NCBI RefSeq assembly: GCF_020884795.1
Contig: NZ_BBZF01000018.1
Location: 283,296-347,295, forward strand
Reading direction: 5' to 3'
Length of the DNA stretch: 64,000 nt
From: Micromonospora okii
Lineage (GTDB): Bacteria > Actinomycetota > Actinomycetes > Mycobacteriales > Micromonosporaceae
The notes below the pieces were generated by a model that had not been told where the DNA came from, did not search any database, and was given only the letters and a program-made list of their open reading frames with translations. Positions 40,592 through 48,815 of this stretch are shown here, one piece after another; the first letter of the stretch is position 1; every line of letters starts with the position of its first letter. Both the position numbers and the translations under genes were made by a program.

Positions 40592-41368
40592 ATGACGGAT
40601 CTGTTCTCGGTCGAAGGCAAGACGGTCCTGGTCACCGGCGGCTCACGGGGGATCGGGCTGATGATCGCCCGAGGCTTCGTGCGGGCCGGGGCGCGGGTGA
40701 TCATCTCGTCGCGGAAGGCGGACGCCTGCGCGGCGGCGGCCGAGGAGCTCTCCGCCGAGGGAAGCTGCGAGGCGATCCCCGCCGACCTCGGCCACGACGA
40801 GGGGGCGCAGGGCCTGGCGGCGGCCGTGCGCGAGCGGTTCGACCGGCTCGACGTGCTGGTCAACAACGCCGGGGCCACCTGGGGCGCGCCGCTGGAGTCG
40901 TACCCGGAGAGCGCGTTCGACAAGCTGTGGGCCGTCAACGTCAAGGCCGTCTTCCGGCTCACCACCGCCCTGCTGCCGGCGCTGCGCGCGGCGGCCACCG
41001 ACGACGACCCCGCCCGGGTCATCAACATCGGCTCGGTCGACGGCATCCGGGTGCCGCTCATGGAGGTCTACGCGTACTCGGCCACCAAGGCCGCCGTGCA
41101 CATGCTCACCCGCAGCCTCGCCCACCAGCTCGCCGGCGAACGGATCACGGTGAACGCCATCGCCCCGGGGCCGTTCGAGAGCAGGATGATGGCCTTCGCG
41201 CTCGACGACCCGGCCTCGCGGGCCGCCATCGCGCAGCAGGTGCCGCTCGGGCGCATCGGCCGCCCCGAGGACATGGCCGGCACCGCGATCTACCTGTCGT
41301 CGCGGGCGGGCGCGTACCTGACCGGCGCGGTGATCCCGGTCGACGGGGGGATCACGACGCACGGCTGA
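40592..41368 (+). CDS. Short-chain dehydrogenase/reductase (SDR)
   Basis: A 258-residue classical SDR: cofactor motif TGGSRGIG (residues ~16-23), NNAGA, catalytic Ser in NIGSVDG, YSATK (Tyr-x3-Lys), then the PG loop VNAIAPGPFESRMM and C-terminal GRIGRPEDMAGTAIYLSSRAGAYLTG. It resembles glucose/3-oxoacyl-ACP reductase type SDRs; substrate unknown. Start candidates ATG 40586 and ATG 40592 are both in frame; the second gives the usual length. It is divergent from the AraC regulator. Confidence 0.93.
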   Translation: MTDLFSVEGKTVLVTGGSRGIGLMIARGFVRAGARVIISSRKADACAAAAEELSAEGSCEAIPADLGHDEGAQGLAAAVRERFDRLDVLVNNAGATWGAPLESYPESAFDKLWAVNVKAVFRLTTALLPALRAAATDDDPARVINIGSVDGIRVPLMEVYAYSATKAAVHMLTRSLAHQLAGERITVNAIAPGPFESRMMAFALDDPASRAAIAQQVPLGRIGRPEDMAGTAIYLSSRAGAYLTGAVIPVDGGITTHG

Positions 41369-41400
41369 GGCGTACCGGAGCGTCGGCGACGGCTGGCTTC

Positions 41401-41451
41401 GGTGCGCATCGGCGGCGGGCCGGCTGAGGTGCGCATCGGCGGCGGGCCGGC
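41401..41451. repeat. Tandem repeat after the SDR gene
   Basis: GGTGCGCATCGGCGGCGGGC and the next four bases recur with a period of 27 at 41401-41424 and 41428-41451, with shorter related units such as GGCGTACCGG around. The 41369-41564 gap between the convergent SDR and SsgB genes holds only these G/C-rich repeats and no gene. Confidence 0.6.
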
Positions 41452-41564
41452 GACCGGCTGAGGCGTACCGGCGACCGGCTGGCTGCGGCGCGTACCGGAG
41501 CGTTGGTGGCCCGGGGTCGCGCGGACTCGGCAGATCCGCGCGGCCCCGGGTGGTGCTGGCCTGG

Positions 41565-41996
41565 TCAGCGACCGGCGAGCAGCCGGTTCACCGCCGTGTC
41601 GACGTCCAGGTGCTCGGCCTCCCGGCCGCGCGGGACGACGACGTAGGTCCGCCGCAGGAAGCGCACCAGGACGCTGCGTGGCACCTCGAACAGGGCGTTG
41701 CCGTCCGGCGACGACAGGGCCAGCGCGACGAAGTCGCCGCGCGGGGTGGCCCACGGCCAGACCCGGACGTCCCCGATTCCGGCCGGCTCGTCCAGGCCGG
41801 TGACCAGCAGCTCGCGGGCGAACGACCAGCTCACCGCCTCGCCACCGGCCGACTCGGCATGGAACAGGACATGGACCGCATACGGGTCAGCAGGGTCGTA
41901 ACGCAGGCTGGCGCGCACCGGCAAGGCGGTGGCGTCAGGCGCGACGAGCCTTAGCGACGTCTCGACCTCTACGGTCGTCGGTCGAATCACACTCAT
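41565..41996 (-). CDS. ssgB: SsgA-like sporulation-specific cell division protein, SsgB type
   Basis: A 143-residue SALP (SsgA-like protein) typical of sporulating actinomycetes. It starts MSVIRPTTVEVETSLRLV and has the family core VHVLFHAESAGGEAVSWSFARELLVTGL...GDVRVWPWATPRGDFVALALSSPDGNALFEVPRSVLVRFLRRTYVVVP. SsgB recruits FtsZ to future division sites in aerial hyphae or spores. Length and sequence match the SsgB branch best. ATG at 41996 has GGAGAA about 6 bases upstream. This gene is the strongest single hint that the organism sporulates. Confidence 0.92.
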   Translation of the reverse strand: MSVIRPTTVEVETSLRLVAPDATALPVRASLRYDPADPYAVHVLFHAESAGGEAVSWSFARELLVTGLDEPAGIGDVRVWPWATPRGDFVALALSSPDGNALFEVPRSVLVRFLRRTYVVVPRGREAEHLDVDTAVNRLLAGR

Positions 41997-42269
41997 GGAC
42001 GTTCTCCCCCCGGCACCGCTGCGGAACGCGCGTGTCCCGCTTTTCCCATACTCAGGCGCTACCTCTGGCTACGCTCCGCCATACGCTGACTTCACCCAGT
42101 GGTGGGAAGGAGGTCGGAAACGCGCCTAGAATGTGAAAATTCTTGTACGATATCCGGTCTGCCCAGTACGTGATCCCGCCCGGCATCGGGGTGGTTCAGT
42201 CGTCGACTTACTCCGGTAACGTCCAGTGGGCTGATGGAGTGACGGGCCGGAGTGACACTGGAGGACGAA

Positions 42270-42845
42270 ATGGTTACGAACCGATCCTCAGTGGATGTGC
42301 GGGCGAGGCCCGGCTCCCCGAAAGGAAGGGGCCGGGCAGCCGAAAGGCGGGGGTACGCAGTGCCGAACGAACAACGCGACCGGCGCCGTCCGGGTGGCCC
42401 CGACCGCCCCTCGGCCGGGGGTGGAACGGCGGTGGCCGAGCGGCGCGGCGGGCGGTTCCGGCAACGGATGCGCACCACCCTCGACCTGATCCGCGCCAAC
42501 CCCACCGGCCGGGTCACCCTCAAGATCCTGATCTCCGTGGCGGGCGCGATCGTCGTCACCGTCGGCATCGCGCTGATCCCGCTGCCCGGCCCCGGCTGGC
42601 TGCTGGTGATCGCCGGGCTGGGCATCTGGGCCGTCGAGTTCCACTGGGCCCGTCGGCTGCTCGCCTTCACCCGGCGGCACGTCCACCGCTGGACCCGGTG
42701 GGCCACCACCCGACCCCTGCCGGTACGGCTCGCGCTCGGCTCCGTGGGCCTGGTCTTCGTCGGCACGGTGGTCTGGCTCTCGCTCAAGTACAGCCTCGGC
42801 ATCGACGTGGTGGCGCAGGCGTTGCACTACCTCGCGACGCACTGA
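42270..42845 (+). CDS. TIGR02611/PGPGW-type membrane protein
   Basis: A 191-residue protein with a long polar, Arg-rich N-terminus and, after residue ~85, hydrophobic segments. The family signature is LIPLPGPGWLLVIAGLGIWAVEFHWARRLL. Two strong membrane helices flank a short loop (TLKILISVAGAIVVTVGIALI; LALGSVGLVFVGTVVWLSL). Function is unknown. The ATG at 42270 follows GGAGG at 5-6 bases; a GTG at 42252 is also possible. Close to tRNA-Val. Confidence 0.9.
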   Translation: MVTNRSSVDVRARPGSPKGRGRAAERRGYAVPNEQRDRRRPGGPDRPSAGGGTAVAERRGGRFRQRMRTTLDLIRANPTGRVTLKILISVAGAIVVTVGIALIPLPGPGWLLVIAGLGIWAVEFHWARRLLAFTRRHVHRWTRWATTRPLPVRLALGSVGLVFVGTVVWLSLKYSLGIDVVAQALHYLATH

Positions 42846-42895
42846 CCCCGGATTTCCGGTCCGGTGCCACGATCGGGTAGAGTCATCGGCGCTGA

Positions 42896-42970
42896 GGGCG
42901 ATTAGCTCAGCGGGAGAGCGCTTCGTTCACACCGAAGAGGTCACTGGTTCGATCCCAGTATCGCCCACCA
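42896..42970 (+). tRNA. tRNA-Val(CAC)
   Basis: A complete cloverleaf: acceptor arm GGGCGAT/ATCGCCC, D arm GCTC/GAGC, anticodon stem CTTCG/CGAAG around loop TTCACAC giving anticodon CAC (reads GUG, valine), and T arm ACTGG-TTCGATC-CCAGT. Discriminator A is followed by an encoded CCA (42968-42970). A decayed integrase lies just downstream, so this gene was probably once an integration site. Confidence 0.97.
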
Positions 42971-42984
42971 TGAATAAGGCAAGC

Positions 42985-43012
42985 TCAAGGCCCCTCGATC
43001 GAGGGGCCTTGA
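42985..43012. terminator. Perfect palindrome/terminator after tRNA-Val
   Basis: A 28-bp perfect palindrome (arms TCAAGGCCCCTCGA and complement) 15 bases downstream of the tRNA. In RNA it forms a long hairpin, well placed to end the tRNA transcript. Confidence 0.75.
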
Positions 43013-43026
43013 CTCGTATCTGAGGG

Positions 43027-43272
43027 TCAGTTGCTGCTCGGAGGCAGCGAGAAGGCGGCAAAGGACCTCAACACCCGGCGGTCGCGCCCAGCCGTCGAGT
43101 GCCTGTAGCGGTTCAGCGTCGCCGATGTCTGCTCGTGCTCCGTCGCCCGCAACTCGTTGATCGGTACGCCGTCGGAGGTCAGCCAGGTCGCGTACGAGCG
43201 CCGCAGGTCATGGAAGCGCAACGCCGCCGGTAGGTCGCGGCGGCCCGGTAGACGTGCTCGTGCTCGGTGTGC
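43027..43272 (-). pseudogene. Remnant of a tyrosine-recombinase integrase (C-terminal part)
   Basis: About 80 codons remain. They carry RFHDLRRSYATWLTSDGVPINEL, then EHEQTSATLNRYRH with the catalytic Tyr, and a short tail, the end of a phage or ICE integrase. The usual Gly in the (G)H motif is replaced and everything before ~43272, including the first catalytic Arg, is missing; the frame continues into sequence without similarity. Located 57 bases past the tRNA-Val, it indicates an integration event whose integrase has decayed. Confidence 0.8.
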
Positions 43273-43328
43273 GACCGCACTGCGGACGGTGGGGCCGGCA
43301 CCGAACGCCGGCCTTGCGCCGATTCGAC

Positions 43329-43775
43329 TTAGTCGAGCAACCAGGCGTGTAGCTGCGTGCCGTATGGAGTCAGGGCGAGCACCGCCAGCGCGCACCACAC
43401 TCCCGTGCTGACCACGAGCCGGCCGAACGCTTTCCGGTCGCGGACCCGCCAGGTTTGCAGGAGGGCTACCGCCCCGAGGGTCAGGGTCACGAAAGCGAGC
43501 GGGTAGACGAACATCGCCAGCACCCGACCGAGCCCGAACACCCAGACCAGCGGATTCCACACCGAGTACGGACCGACCGGGGGGAGCGAATCCTTCGGGT
43601 CGCCCAACCGCTCCACCCCCGGGTCCAGCACAGCCGGCAGATCCCCGACGTGCAGTGCGGCTACGAGCAGCAGACCGAAGCTGCCGATCAGATACATCGC
43701 CAGCAACAGCAACTGCGCCCACACCACTACGCGACCGCCGAACGAGGCGGTCGGGGCCTGATCCTGTCGACTCAT
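43329..43775 (-). CDS. Small polytopic membrane protein
   Basis: A 148-residue protein with about four transmembrane segments (VVVWAQLLLLAMYLIGSFGLLLVAAL; GLGRVLAMFVYPLAFVTLTLGAVALL; RLVVSTGVWCALAVLALTPYG) and a polar loop between the first and second with repeated prolines. No family recognised. The ATG at 43775 gives a sensible start (MSRQDQAP); a GTG at 43790 is also in frame and neither has a good ribosome-binding site. GC third-position bias is weaker than in core genes, consistent with the accessory setting. Confidence 0.65.
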   Translation of the reverse strand: MSRQDQAPTASFGGRVVVWAQLLLLAMYLIGSFGLLLVAALHVGDLPAVLDPGVERLGDPKDSLPPVGPYSVWNPLVWVFGLGRVLAMFVYPLAFVTLTLGAVALLQTWRVRDRKAFGRLVVSTGVWCALAVLALTPYGTQLHAWLLD

Positions 43776-43905
43776 CGGCGCAACGTACACGCCGCTGTCG
43801 CTCTGCGGCCGGCACGCCTGACCCCCGGCGGCCGGCGTGGACAGCGGAAAGCCCGGAAGACCGCCGCAGATCGACAGGGCCGTGACCGGTGGGTGTGCTC
43901 TGCGG

Positions 43906-44475
43906 TCACCTCTGACGGGGACTGATTCCCACCACGGTCAGTGCGAGTAGTCGGTCCGCCTCGGTAGCGGGTTCCGGATGGTGTTCCGTGGCCAGGGCGA
44001 TACCGGTGATCAGCATGAGCAAATCGGTGATGGTCACGCCGGGCGTCAGCGCGCCATCGTCCGTTGCGCGGCGTACCAGTGGTTCGCCCGCCTCGGTGAG
44101 CTGCGCCGAAGCGCAGTGCTCGTGCGCCTCGGCGGGGTCCGCCACGCTGTCGCGGTTCAGTGCGATGGCCAGTCCTCGGATGGTCGCGGCGGACGCGGTG
44201 ACGGCGCTGAGCCATTCCAGCAGAGCGGCCCGGGTGTCGGCTCTGTCGCCCAGGTCGCGGGCGTGCGCGCACAGGGTCTCGATCCGTTCGCGGAAGACGG
44301 CCTCCAGCAGCGCGTGGCGGCTGGGGAAGTGCCGGCGCACCGTGGCTGACCCGACTCCCCCAAGGCGGGCGATCTGTTCCAGGGATGCGTCGGCGCCGTG
44401 CGCGGCGATCTCCTGCTCGGCTACGGCGAGCAGGCGCGCGTAGTTGCGCCGGGCGTCTGCACGCTGGACTGGCAT
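43906..44475 (-). CDS. TetR-family transcriptional regulator
   Basis: A 189-residue TetR protein: residues ~10-55 are the HTH (NYARLLAVAEQEIAAHGADASLEQIARLGGVGSATVRRHFPSRHALLEAVF), followed by the helical ligand-binding domain ending LLMLITGIALATEHH. It is divergent from an NmrA-like oxidoreductase gene, 104 bases apart, and probably controls it. ATG at 44475 gives the normal N-terminus. Confidence 0.93.
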   Translation of the reverse strand: MPVQRADARRNYARLLAVAEQEIAAHGADASLEQIARLGGVGSATVRRHFPSRHALLEAVFRERIETLCAHARDLGDRADTRAALLEWLSAVTASAATIRGLAIALNRDSVADPAEAHEHCASAQLTEAGEPLVRRATDDGALTPGVTITDLLMLITGIALATEHHPEPATEADRLLALTVVGISPRQR

Positions 44476-44490
44476 CGGTCACCTCGAGGT

Positions 44491-44519
44491 TTGCTAAGTG
44501 GCGGGGCCCTCCATATAGT
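44491..44519 (+). promoter_or_regulatory. Promoter of the NmrA-like gene
   Basis: TTGCTA at 44491-44496 and TATAGT at 44514-44519, spaced by 17 bases, face the NmrA-like gene. GGCGGGGCCC near 44500-44509 and GGGCCCGCC near 44537-44547 are near-complementary and flank the start site, a candidate TetR operator. Confidence 0.5.
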
Positions 44520-44579
44520 ATCCAAGCAGAAACGGTGGGGCCCGCCGTTTAATGGCCGCGCAATCCAGGAGGAGCCCTC

Positions 44580-45506
44580 ATGCCCACCGAACCCGCACCC
44601 GTCCTGGTCGTCGGCGCCACCGGACAGCAGGGCGGCGCCACCGCCCGTGCCCTGCTCGCGGCGGGCGTTCCTGTCCGGGCGCTGGTCCGCAACCCCGCCA
44701 CCGACCGGGCGAGGGCCGTCGAAGCGCTCGGTGCCGAACTGGTCATCGGCGACCTCGACGATCGCGACTCGCTGGTCAGGGCTGCGCAAGGAGTCCGAGC
44801 CGTCTTCTCGGTGCAGATGCCCCCGATGAGCGGGGCCTCCATCGACTTCGAGGGTGAGCTGACCCAGGCCGTCAACCTGATCGAGGGCGCGCTGGCCGCG
44901 AAAGTGCCGCAGTTCGTGCACACGTCCGTCTCCGGCGCCGGGCAGCACACCGAGGCCACCGGCTGGGCCGAGGGGCGCTGGGTGCCCCTGGAGCCCTACT
45001 TCGCCACCAAGGCCAGCATCCAGAACCGGGTACGCGAGGCGGGCTTCACGAACTGGACGCTCATCAAGCCGGGCTGGTTCATGGAGAACTTCCTGCCCTC
45101 CTCGGCGTACCTCTTGCCCCGGGGCGTCGAGGGCGGCCTGGCGACCGTGCTGAAGCCGCAGACCCGGCTCTCCCTCGTCGCGGTCGATGACATCGGCAGT
45201 ACGGCCGCCGCAGCCATCGCCGAACCCGACCGGTTCAACGGGGTCGAGCTGGAACTGGCCAGCGACTACCTGACCATGACGGAGATCTCCAAGATCCTCT
45301 CCCGTGCACTGGGCACCGAGCTGACCGCGCCGGAGATGACCGAGGAGGAAGCGGTCGCCGCGGGAATGCCGGTGTGGGCAGGCGTCTCACACGCATACAT
45401 GAACGTGGCCGGGCAACCCGCCCGCCCGGAATTCGCCCGAGCCCTCGGCATCCCCCTCACGACCTTCGAGGAATGGACGCACGAACACCTCCGGCCCACA
45501 GCCTGA
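44580..45506 (+). CDS. NmrA-like NAD(P)-binding protein
   Basis: A 308-residue NmrA/HSCARG-type protein. The N-terminal VLVVGATGQQGGATARALLAAG is the dinucleotide loop of this atypical SDR group, followed by VRALVRNPATDRARAVEALGAELVIGDLDD and VFSVQMPPMSG. The catalytic Tyr-x3-Lys is replaced by EPYFATKASIQN, where the pattern is kept only loosely. Such proteins bind NAD(P)(H) and act as redox sensors or quinone/isoflavone reductases. ATG at 44580 has AGGAGGAG 6 bases upstream. Confidence 0.9.
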   Translation: MPTEPAPVLVVGATGQQGGATARALLAAGVPVRALVRNPATDRARAVEALGAELVIGDLDDRDSLVRAAQGVRAVFSVQMPPMSGASIDFEGELTQAVNLIEGALAAKVPQFVHTSVSGAGQHTEATGWAEGRWVPLEPYFATKASIQNRVREAGFTNWTLIKPGWFMENFLPSSAYLLPRGVEGGLATVLKPQTRLSLVAVDDIGSTAAAAIAEPDRFNGVELELASDYLTMTEISKILSRALGTELTAPEMTEEEAVAAGMPVWAGVSHAYMNVAGQPARPEFARALGIPLTTFEEWTHEHLRPTA

Positions 45507-45891
45507 CCCGGCTGACTGCGACCCCGAGCGCCGAAGTGGCGCAAGTCGGGATGGCGGCGAGGACCAAGACGAGCGCGTCTCCGGCAATGCTGTGGTGAGG
45601 CAAGTTCAGCCATTAGGGGCGAGCGATCCACACCCGCCGCCTCAGCGAGATTCGCAGCAACTGACAGTTGGCCGCTGGCTTGTGATCCGACAACTGATGC
45701 ACACATCCCCGTCACGTCTTGCGCGACAGGGCGATGAACCCAGGAGCACATCAGCGCGCCTAACACCCTGCGGATCTGCCGAGTCGTGGACGTTCGCACG
45801 GTGACGACCGGCCTCCTCGGCTGGCCTAGCTGCTGTGAACGCCGCTTGCCGGAGCAGGAACATGTTCGATACGACGACGGGAGCACGGCCC
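45507..45891. other. 385-bp gap, no gene seen
   Basis: I see no supported coding region here. GC is lower than average and codon bias is absent in all frames. An ATG at 45862 with a weak GGAGCAGG upstream is an alternative start for the following VOC gene. The promoter of that gene must lie here but no clear hexamer pair stands out. Confidence 0.5.
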
Positions 45892-46332
45892 ATGTCATAC
45901 GTACGACGCTTCGACCACGTCGGCATCACGGTTGCAGATCTCGATGTCGTGACCGCCTTCTTCGTAGCGCTCGGCCTGGAGGTGGAGGGCCGGACGTTCG
46001 TCGAGGGCGAGTTCCTGGAGACGGTCTGCGGCATCCCCGACTCCCGCACCGAGATCGTCATGCTGAAGTCACCCGACGATGGTGCCCGCCTGGAACTCGC
46101 GCGCTTCGTGCGGCCCGAAGCCGTGCCGGGCTCGCCGGCCGCCATGGCCAACGAGCTGGGGTTGCGAAACGTGTCCTTCGAGGTCAACGACTTGCAGGGC
46201 GCTGTCGATTGGGCAGCGAGCGAGGGCTACGAACTGGTCGGTGGTATCGGCGAGTACGAGGGCGCTTGGCGGATGGCCTATGTCCGGGGGCCCGAAGGGA
46301 TCATCGTCTCGTTGACCGAGCGCATCGGCTGA
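45892..46332 (+). CDS. VOC-family (glyoxalase/bleomycin resistance) protein
   Basis: A 146-residue VOC protein: RRFDHVGITVADLDVVTAFFVALGLEVEGRTF at the N-terminus with a metal-ligand His, LELARFVRPE with a Glu, then LRNVSFEVNDLQGAVDWAASEGYELVGG and YVRGPEGIIVSLTERIG. The second His of the typical glyoxalase site is replaced (RNVSFEV), so metal binding may be altered. It may act in detoxification. ATG at 45892 is preferred; ATG 45862 would add ten residues. Confidence 0.87.
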   Translation: MSYVRRFDHVGITVADLDVVTAFFVALGLEVEGRTFVEGEFLETVCGIPDSRTEIVMLKSPDDGARLELARFVRPEAVPGSPAAMANELGLRNVSFEVNDLQGAVDWAASEGYELVGGIGEYEGAWRMAYVRGPEGIIVSLTERIG

Positions 46333-46595
46333 ACTCGCCAGGGCGCGTGGCCTGCACTCCGCTTGCTGCTCCCCGCCGGTCACATAAGACTCCCGGCCGT
46401 CGGCGCGGACGGGGGGCCCACCGTGGGGCGTCCCCTGACGAGCGGCCGTGCCCGGTGAGGTGGCGGGCCGATAGGACCACTAGCTCAGACCCCCTGAAAG
46501 CGTTGAGGCCCGGTACCGTCGATGACGGCGGGCTTGCCGGTTGTAATGGTCGGTGGGTCGCCACCCAGACCGCTACCTGGGGAAGAGGTGCACCA

Positions 46596-47774
46596 ATGGA
46601 CACCATCGGCGCGCGTATCAAGTATTGGCGGGCCCGCCGGGGCGGCATGACCCAGACAGTCCTCGCCGGGCTCGCTGGTCTGTCGCAGCCGTACATCTCC
46701 CAGATCGAAGCCGGGCACCGCAGCATCGACAGCCGGTCCACGCTCATCGCCATCGCGTCCGCACTGCAGGTCTCCGTCGCCGACCTTCTCGATCAGCCCG
46801 GTGACCCCACCGACCCGGCGAAGACTGGAGCCGCCGACACGGTGCCCGCTATCTGGGCTGTCCTACTGGAGATCAGCGAAGGTGAACGGCGTAACCCGGC
46901 CGGCAGTCGGGAGCAGGTTGTCGCCGCCCTGGGTGCCACCAACGCCCTTCGGATCGACGCCGACTACATCCGCATGTCCCGTACCCTTCCCGGCCTTCTC
47001 GCCGACGCTCACGGGCATGGCGGTGTGGTGCTCGCGGAGGCGGCCTACCTGACCTCGACGTGCCTGCGGCACCTCGGCCACCGGCACCTGGCGGTCGACG
47101 CGGCCCGCGTCGCCCAGACGGCGGCCGAAGACGTCGAGCACCACGCGTGGCGGGGGGCGTCCCGGTTCGCGTACGCGCAAGCCCTGCCCGTCGAGGCGAC
47201 GGGGATCGCCGCCCGTGCCGCAGCTCGCACCATGTCCGACCTGCAACCGCACGCGAGCGACCGTGACGTGCGGCAGGTGCTCGGCCAGTTGCACCTGGCC
47301 GCCGCGCTGCGGTCGGCGGTCGGCGGACAACCGGTCACCGCCGAGGATCACCTGACCGAAGCGGAGCAGGAGGCAGCGACCCTCGGAGATCCACCACCGG
47401 ACGGCGGATTCAACACCATGTGCTTCGGGCCGACGAACGTGACGCTGTGGCGAATGGCCATCGCCAACGAATCCGGCGACCACCAACGGGTGGTCGAGCT
47501 GGCCCGAACGGTGAGCGTGGATGCGCTGCCGATCGCCAACCGCCGGCAGGCGTACTGGATGGACCTGGGGCGGGCGTTGGCGCAGTCGGGCCGCAGGGAC
47601 CGGGAGGCGGAAGTCGCGTTCGTCCGGGCGGAGCGCATCGCCCCGTCGCTGTTCGTGCTGAACCCGCTGGCCCGGGATGCGGTGTCCGCGATGGTGCGTC
47701 GAGCGCGACGCCGGGCGGTGTCGAAGGAGCTGCGCGTCCTCGCTCGCCGCCTCGACATAGCTGTGGGCGCATAA
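46596..47774 (+). CDS. XRE-family regulator with helical-repeat C-terminal domain (first of two)
   Basis: A 392-residue protein. Residues ~5-65 are a Cro/C1-type HTH (RIKYWRARRGGMTQTVLAGLAGLSQPYISQIEAGHRSIDSRSTLIAIASALQVSVADLL). The remaining ~310 residues are alpha-helical TPR-like repeats (YLTSTCLRHLGHRHLAVDAARVAQTAAED; VLGQLHLAAALRSAVGG; GDHQRVVELARTVSVDALPIANRRQAYWMDLGRALAQSG). This design, a DNA-binding head and peptide- or protein-binding tail, resembles Rap/NPR/PlcR-like and the many actinomycete XRE-TPR regulators. ATG at 46596 has GAGG ~8 bases upstream. A structural relative lies at 48802. Confidence 0.9.
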   Translation: MDTIGARIKYWRARRGGMTQTVLAGLAGLSQPYISQIEAGHRSIDSRSTLIAIASALQVSVADLLDQPGDPTDPAKTGAADTVPAIWAVLLEISEGERRNPAGSREQVVAALGATNALRIDADYIRMSRTLPGLLADAHGHGGVVLAEAAYLTSTCLRHLGHRHLAVDAARVAQTAAEDVEHHAWRGASRFAYAQALPVEATGIAARAAARTMSDLQPHASDRDVRQVLGQLHLAAALRSAVGGQPVTAEDHLTEAEQEAATLGDPPPDGGFNTMCFGPTNVTLWRMAIANESGDHQRVVELARTVSVDALPIANRRQAYWMDLGRALAQSGRRDREAEVAFVRAERIAPSLFVLNPLARDAVSAMVRRARRRAVSKELRVLARRLDIAVGA

Positions 47775-48249
47775 CCGACAGCAATACGTGAACGGCCTGC
47801 CCGCTCCTACGTTCTGCATGGACGCGGCGGCATGAACTCCATCAGCACTGGTACCGGCCGTGCCGCGTCCTGTCAGAACGGCGGGCTGCGCGCCTCCCCG
47901 GTCGCAGCCCGCTCCCTCGGGGTGCGGCGGCTCGGCCCGTCCAAGAGGTCCGCCCGTCGCACCCCTCGGCGCACAGGGCGGCGGCATGGCGGTTGGGTCC
48001 GAGCTACGCAAGATTGTCCGGTGGCTGCTGAGGTGGTCTGCCTCGCTCCGCCGCGACCACAGGTCTCCAGGCTCGCTCAGGTGGGTTCTCGGGCCGCCGC
48101 TGAGGAGGCCCGGATGAAGGCGGCGGAGACGCTGGCCACCGTTGTCCCGCTACGTCGGCCGGGAAGGGGCCGCCAGGGCGAAGGTGAGGCTTCCGTTTGA
48201 ACCCTTAGGGGCAACGGCCTGGGCCGGTGCTGTGCGCTCTCCTGGCCGC
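47775..48249. other. 475-bp gap between regulators, no supported gene
   Basis: The strongest open frame, ~47832-48200 (+), gives an Arg/Gly-rich product without similarity, recognisable domain or a good start. Composition here is typical of non-coding high-GC DNA with some repeats. It may hold the control region of the first XRE gene or of a small untranslated RNA; I see no specific signal. Confidence 0.4.
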
Positions 48250-48465
48250 TCAGCCTTCTTCGTCGGGTGCGGCGTCTCGGACCTGGTGGGGGCGGTAGGT
48301 CCTGATCCACGCCTCCACCGCCGCGCGCTCCCAGACCCGCACCTTGCCGCTTGCCACCGTGTCCAGGGGTGCGGGGAAGGTGGCGCGGTTCGTGATCTCC
48401 GTAGCCCGGGTGCGTGACACGCCGCCGAGCATCTCGGCGATATCGGAAAGGGCCACCAGTCTCAC
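48250..48465 (-). CDS. AlpA-like excisionase-type HTH protein
   Basis: A 71-residue winged-HTH of the AlpA/MerR-like excisionase class (MRLVALSDIAEMLGGVSRTRATEITNRATFPAPLDTVASGKVRVWERAAVEAWIRTYRP). The pattern of HTH, Phe-Pro-x-Pro turn, then VWERAAVEAWI is typical of these small proteins, which either help excision or regulate mobile-element genes. GTG at 48465. The gene lies in the accessory stretch with the integrase remnant and two XRE regulators, consistent with element origin. Confidence 0.85.
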   Translation of the reverse strand: MRLVALSDIAEMLGGVSRTRATEITNRATFPAPLDTVASGKVRVWERAAVEAWIRTYRPHQVRDAAPDEEG

Positions 48466-48495
48466 GCGCCGACCGTATGCACGTGCAACCGGGCC

Positions 48496-48542
48496 ACGTT
48501 GCCACTTCGTACGTTGCCACCCAATACCTTGACAGTTGCCAC
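48496..48542. promoter_or_regulatory. Three GTTGCCAC direct repeats between divergent genes
   Basis: ACGTTGCCAC occurs at 48496-48505 and 48511-48520, and CAGTTGCCAC at 48533-48542; spacing of the cores is 15 and 22 bases. A TTGACA hexamer at 48529-48534 lies among them. They sit between the AlpA-like gene and the small gene/XRE pair, so they are probably binding sites for one of these regulators. Confidence 0.55.
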
Positions 48543-48638
48543 GTTCAAGGTGAGGTTGTAGTGGCGATCGCAACTGGTGAGCGGTCCGGCTACCTGATCG
48601 GGGATCGGTGGCCGGCCCTGCCTATCGCTGGAGATGAC

Positions 48639-48815
48639 ATGGAGATGGGGATGAGCGACGACGAGCCGGTACAGAGCCGGGGCGAGCAGATCCAGGAGAC
48701 GGAGCGGGAAGCCGCGAGGCAGCGCATCCTGGCGTTGGCCGAGGCGGAGCGGATACCGGCGGAGGAGACGACCCGGGCGGTGCCGGACCGGCGGTGGCGG
48801 CGTGGACACCAGTGA
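48639..48815 (+). CDS. Small acidic protein upstream of XRE regulator
   Basis: A 58-residue protein with an acidic and polar core (MSDDEPVQSRGEQIQETEREAARQRILALAEAERIPAEETTRAV) and a basic end. It is predicted as a single long helix plus tail. Three in-frame ATGs (48639, 48645, 48651) are possible; the first has GGAG at 5 bases. Its end overlaps the GTG of the downstream XRE gene by 14 bases, so the two are coupled. No family known to me. Confidence 0.6.
   Translation: MEMGMSDDEPVQSRGEQIQETEREAARQRILALAEAERIPAEETTRAVPDRRWRRGHQ

Noticed and set aside
42951..42970. Copy of the tRNA-Val 3' end as a right attachment site
   Set aside because: I looked for a second copy of the T-arm/acceptor sequence up to 64000 and found none, so no attR is claimed.
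47832..48200. A 122-codon frame in the gap between the XRE regulators
   Set aside because: No RBS, no domain, low-complexity Arg/Gly composition and poor codon pattern; not reported as a gene.
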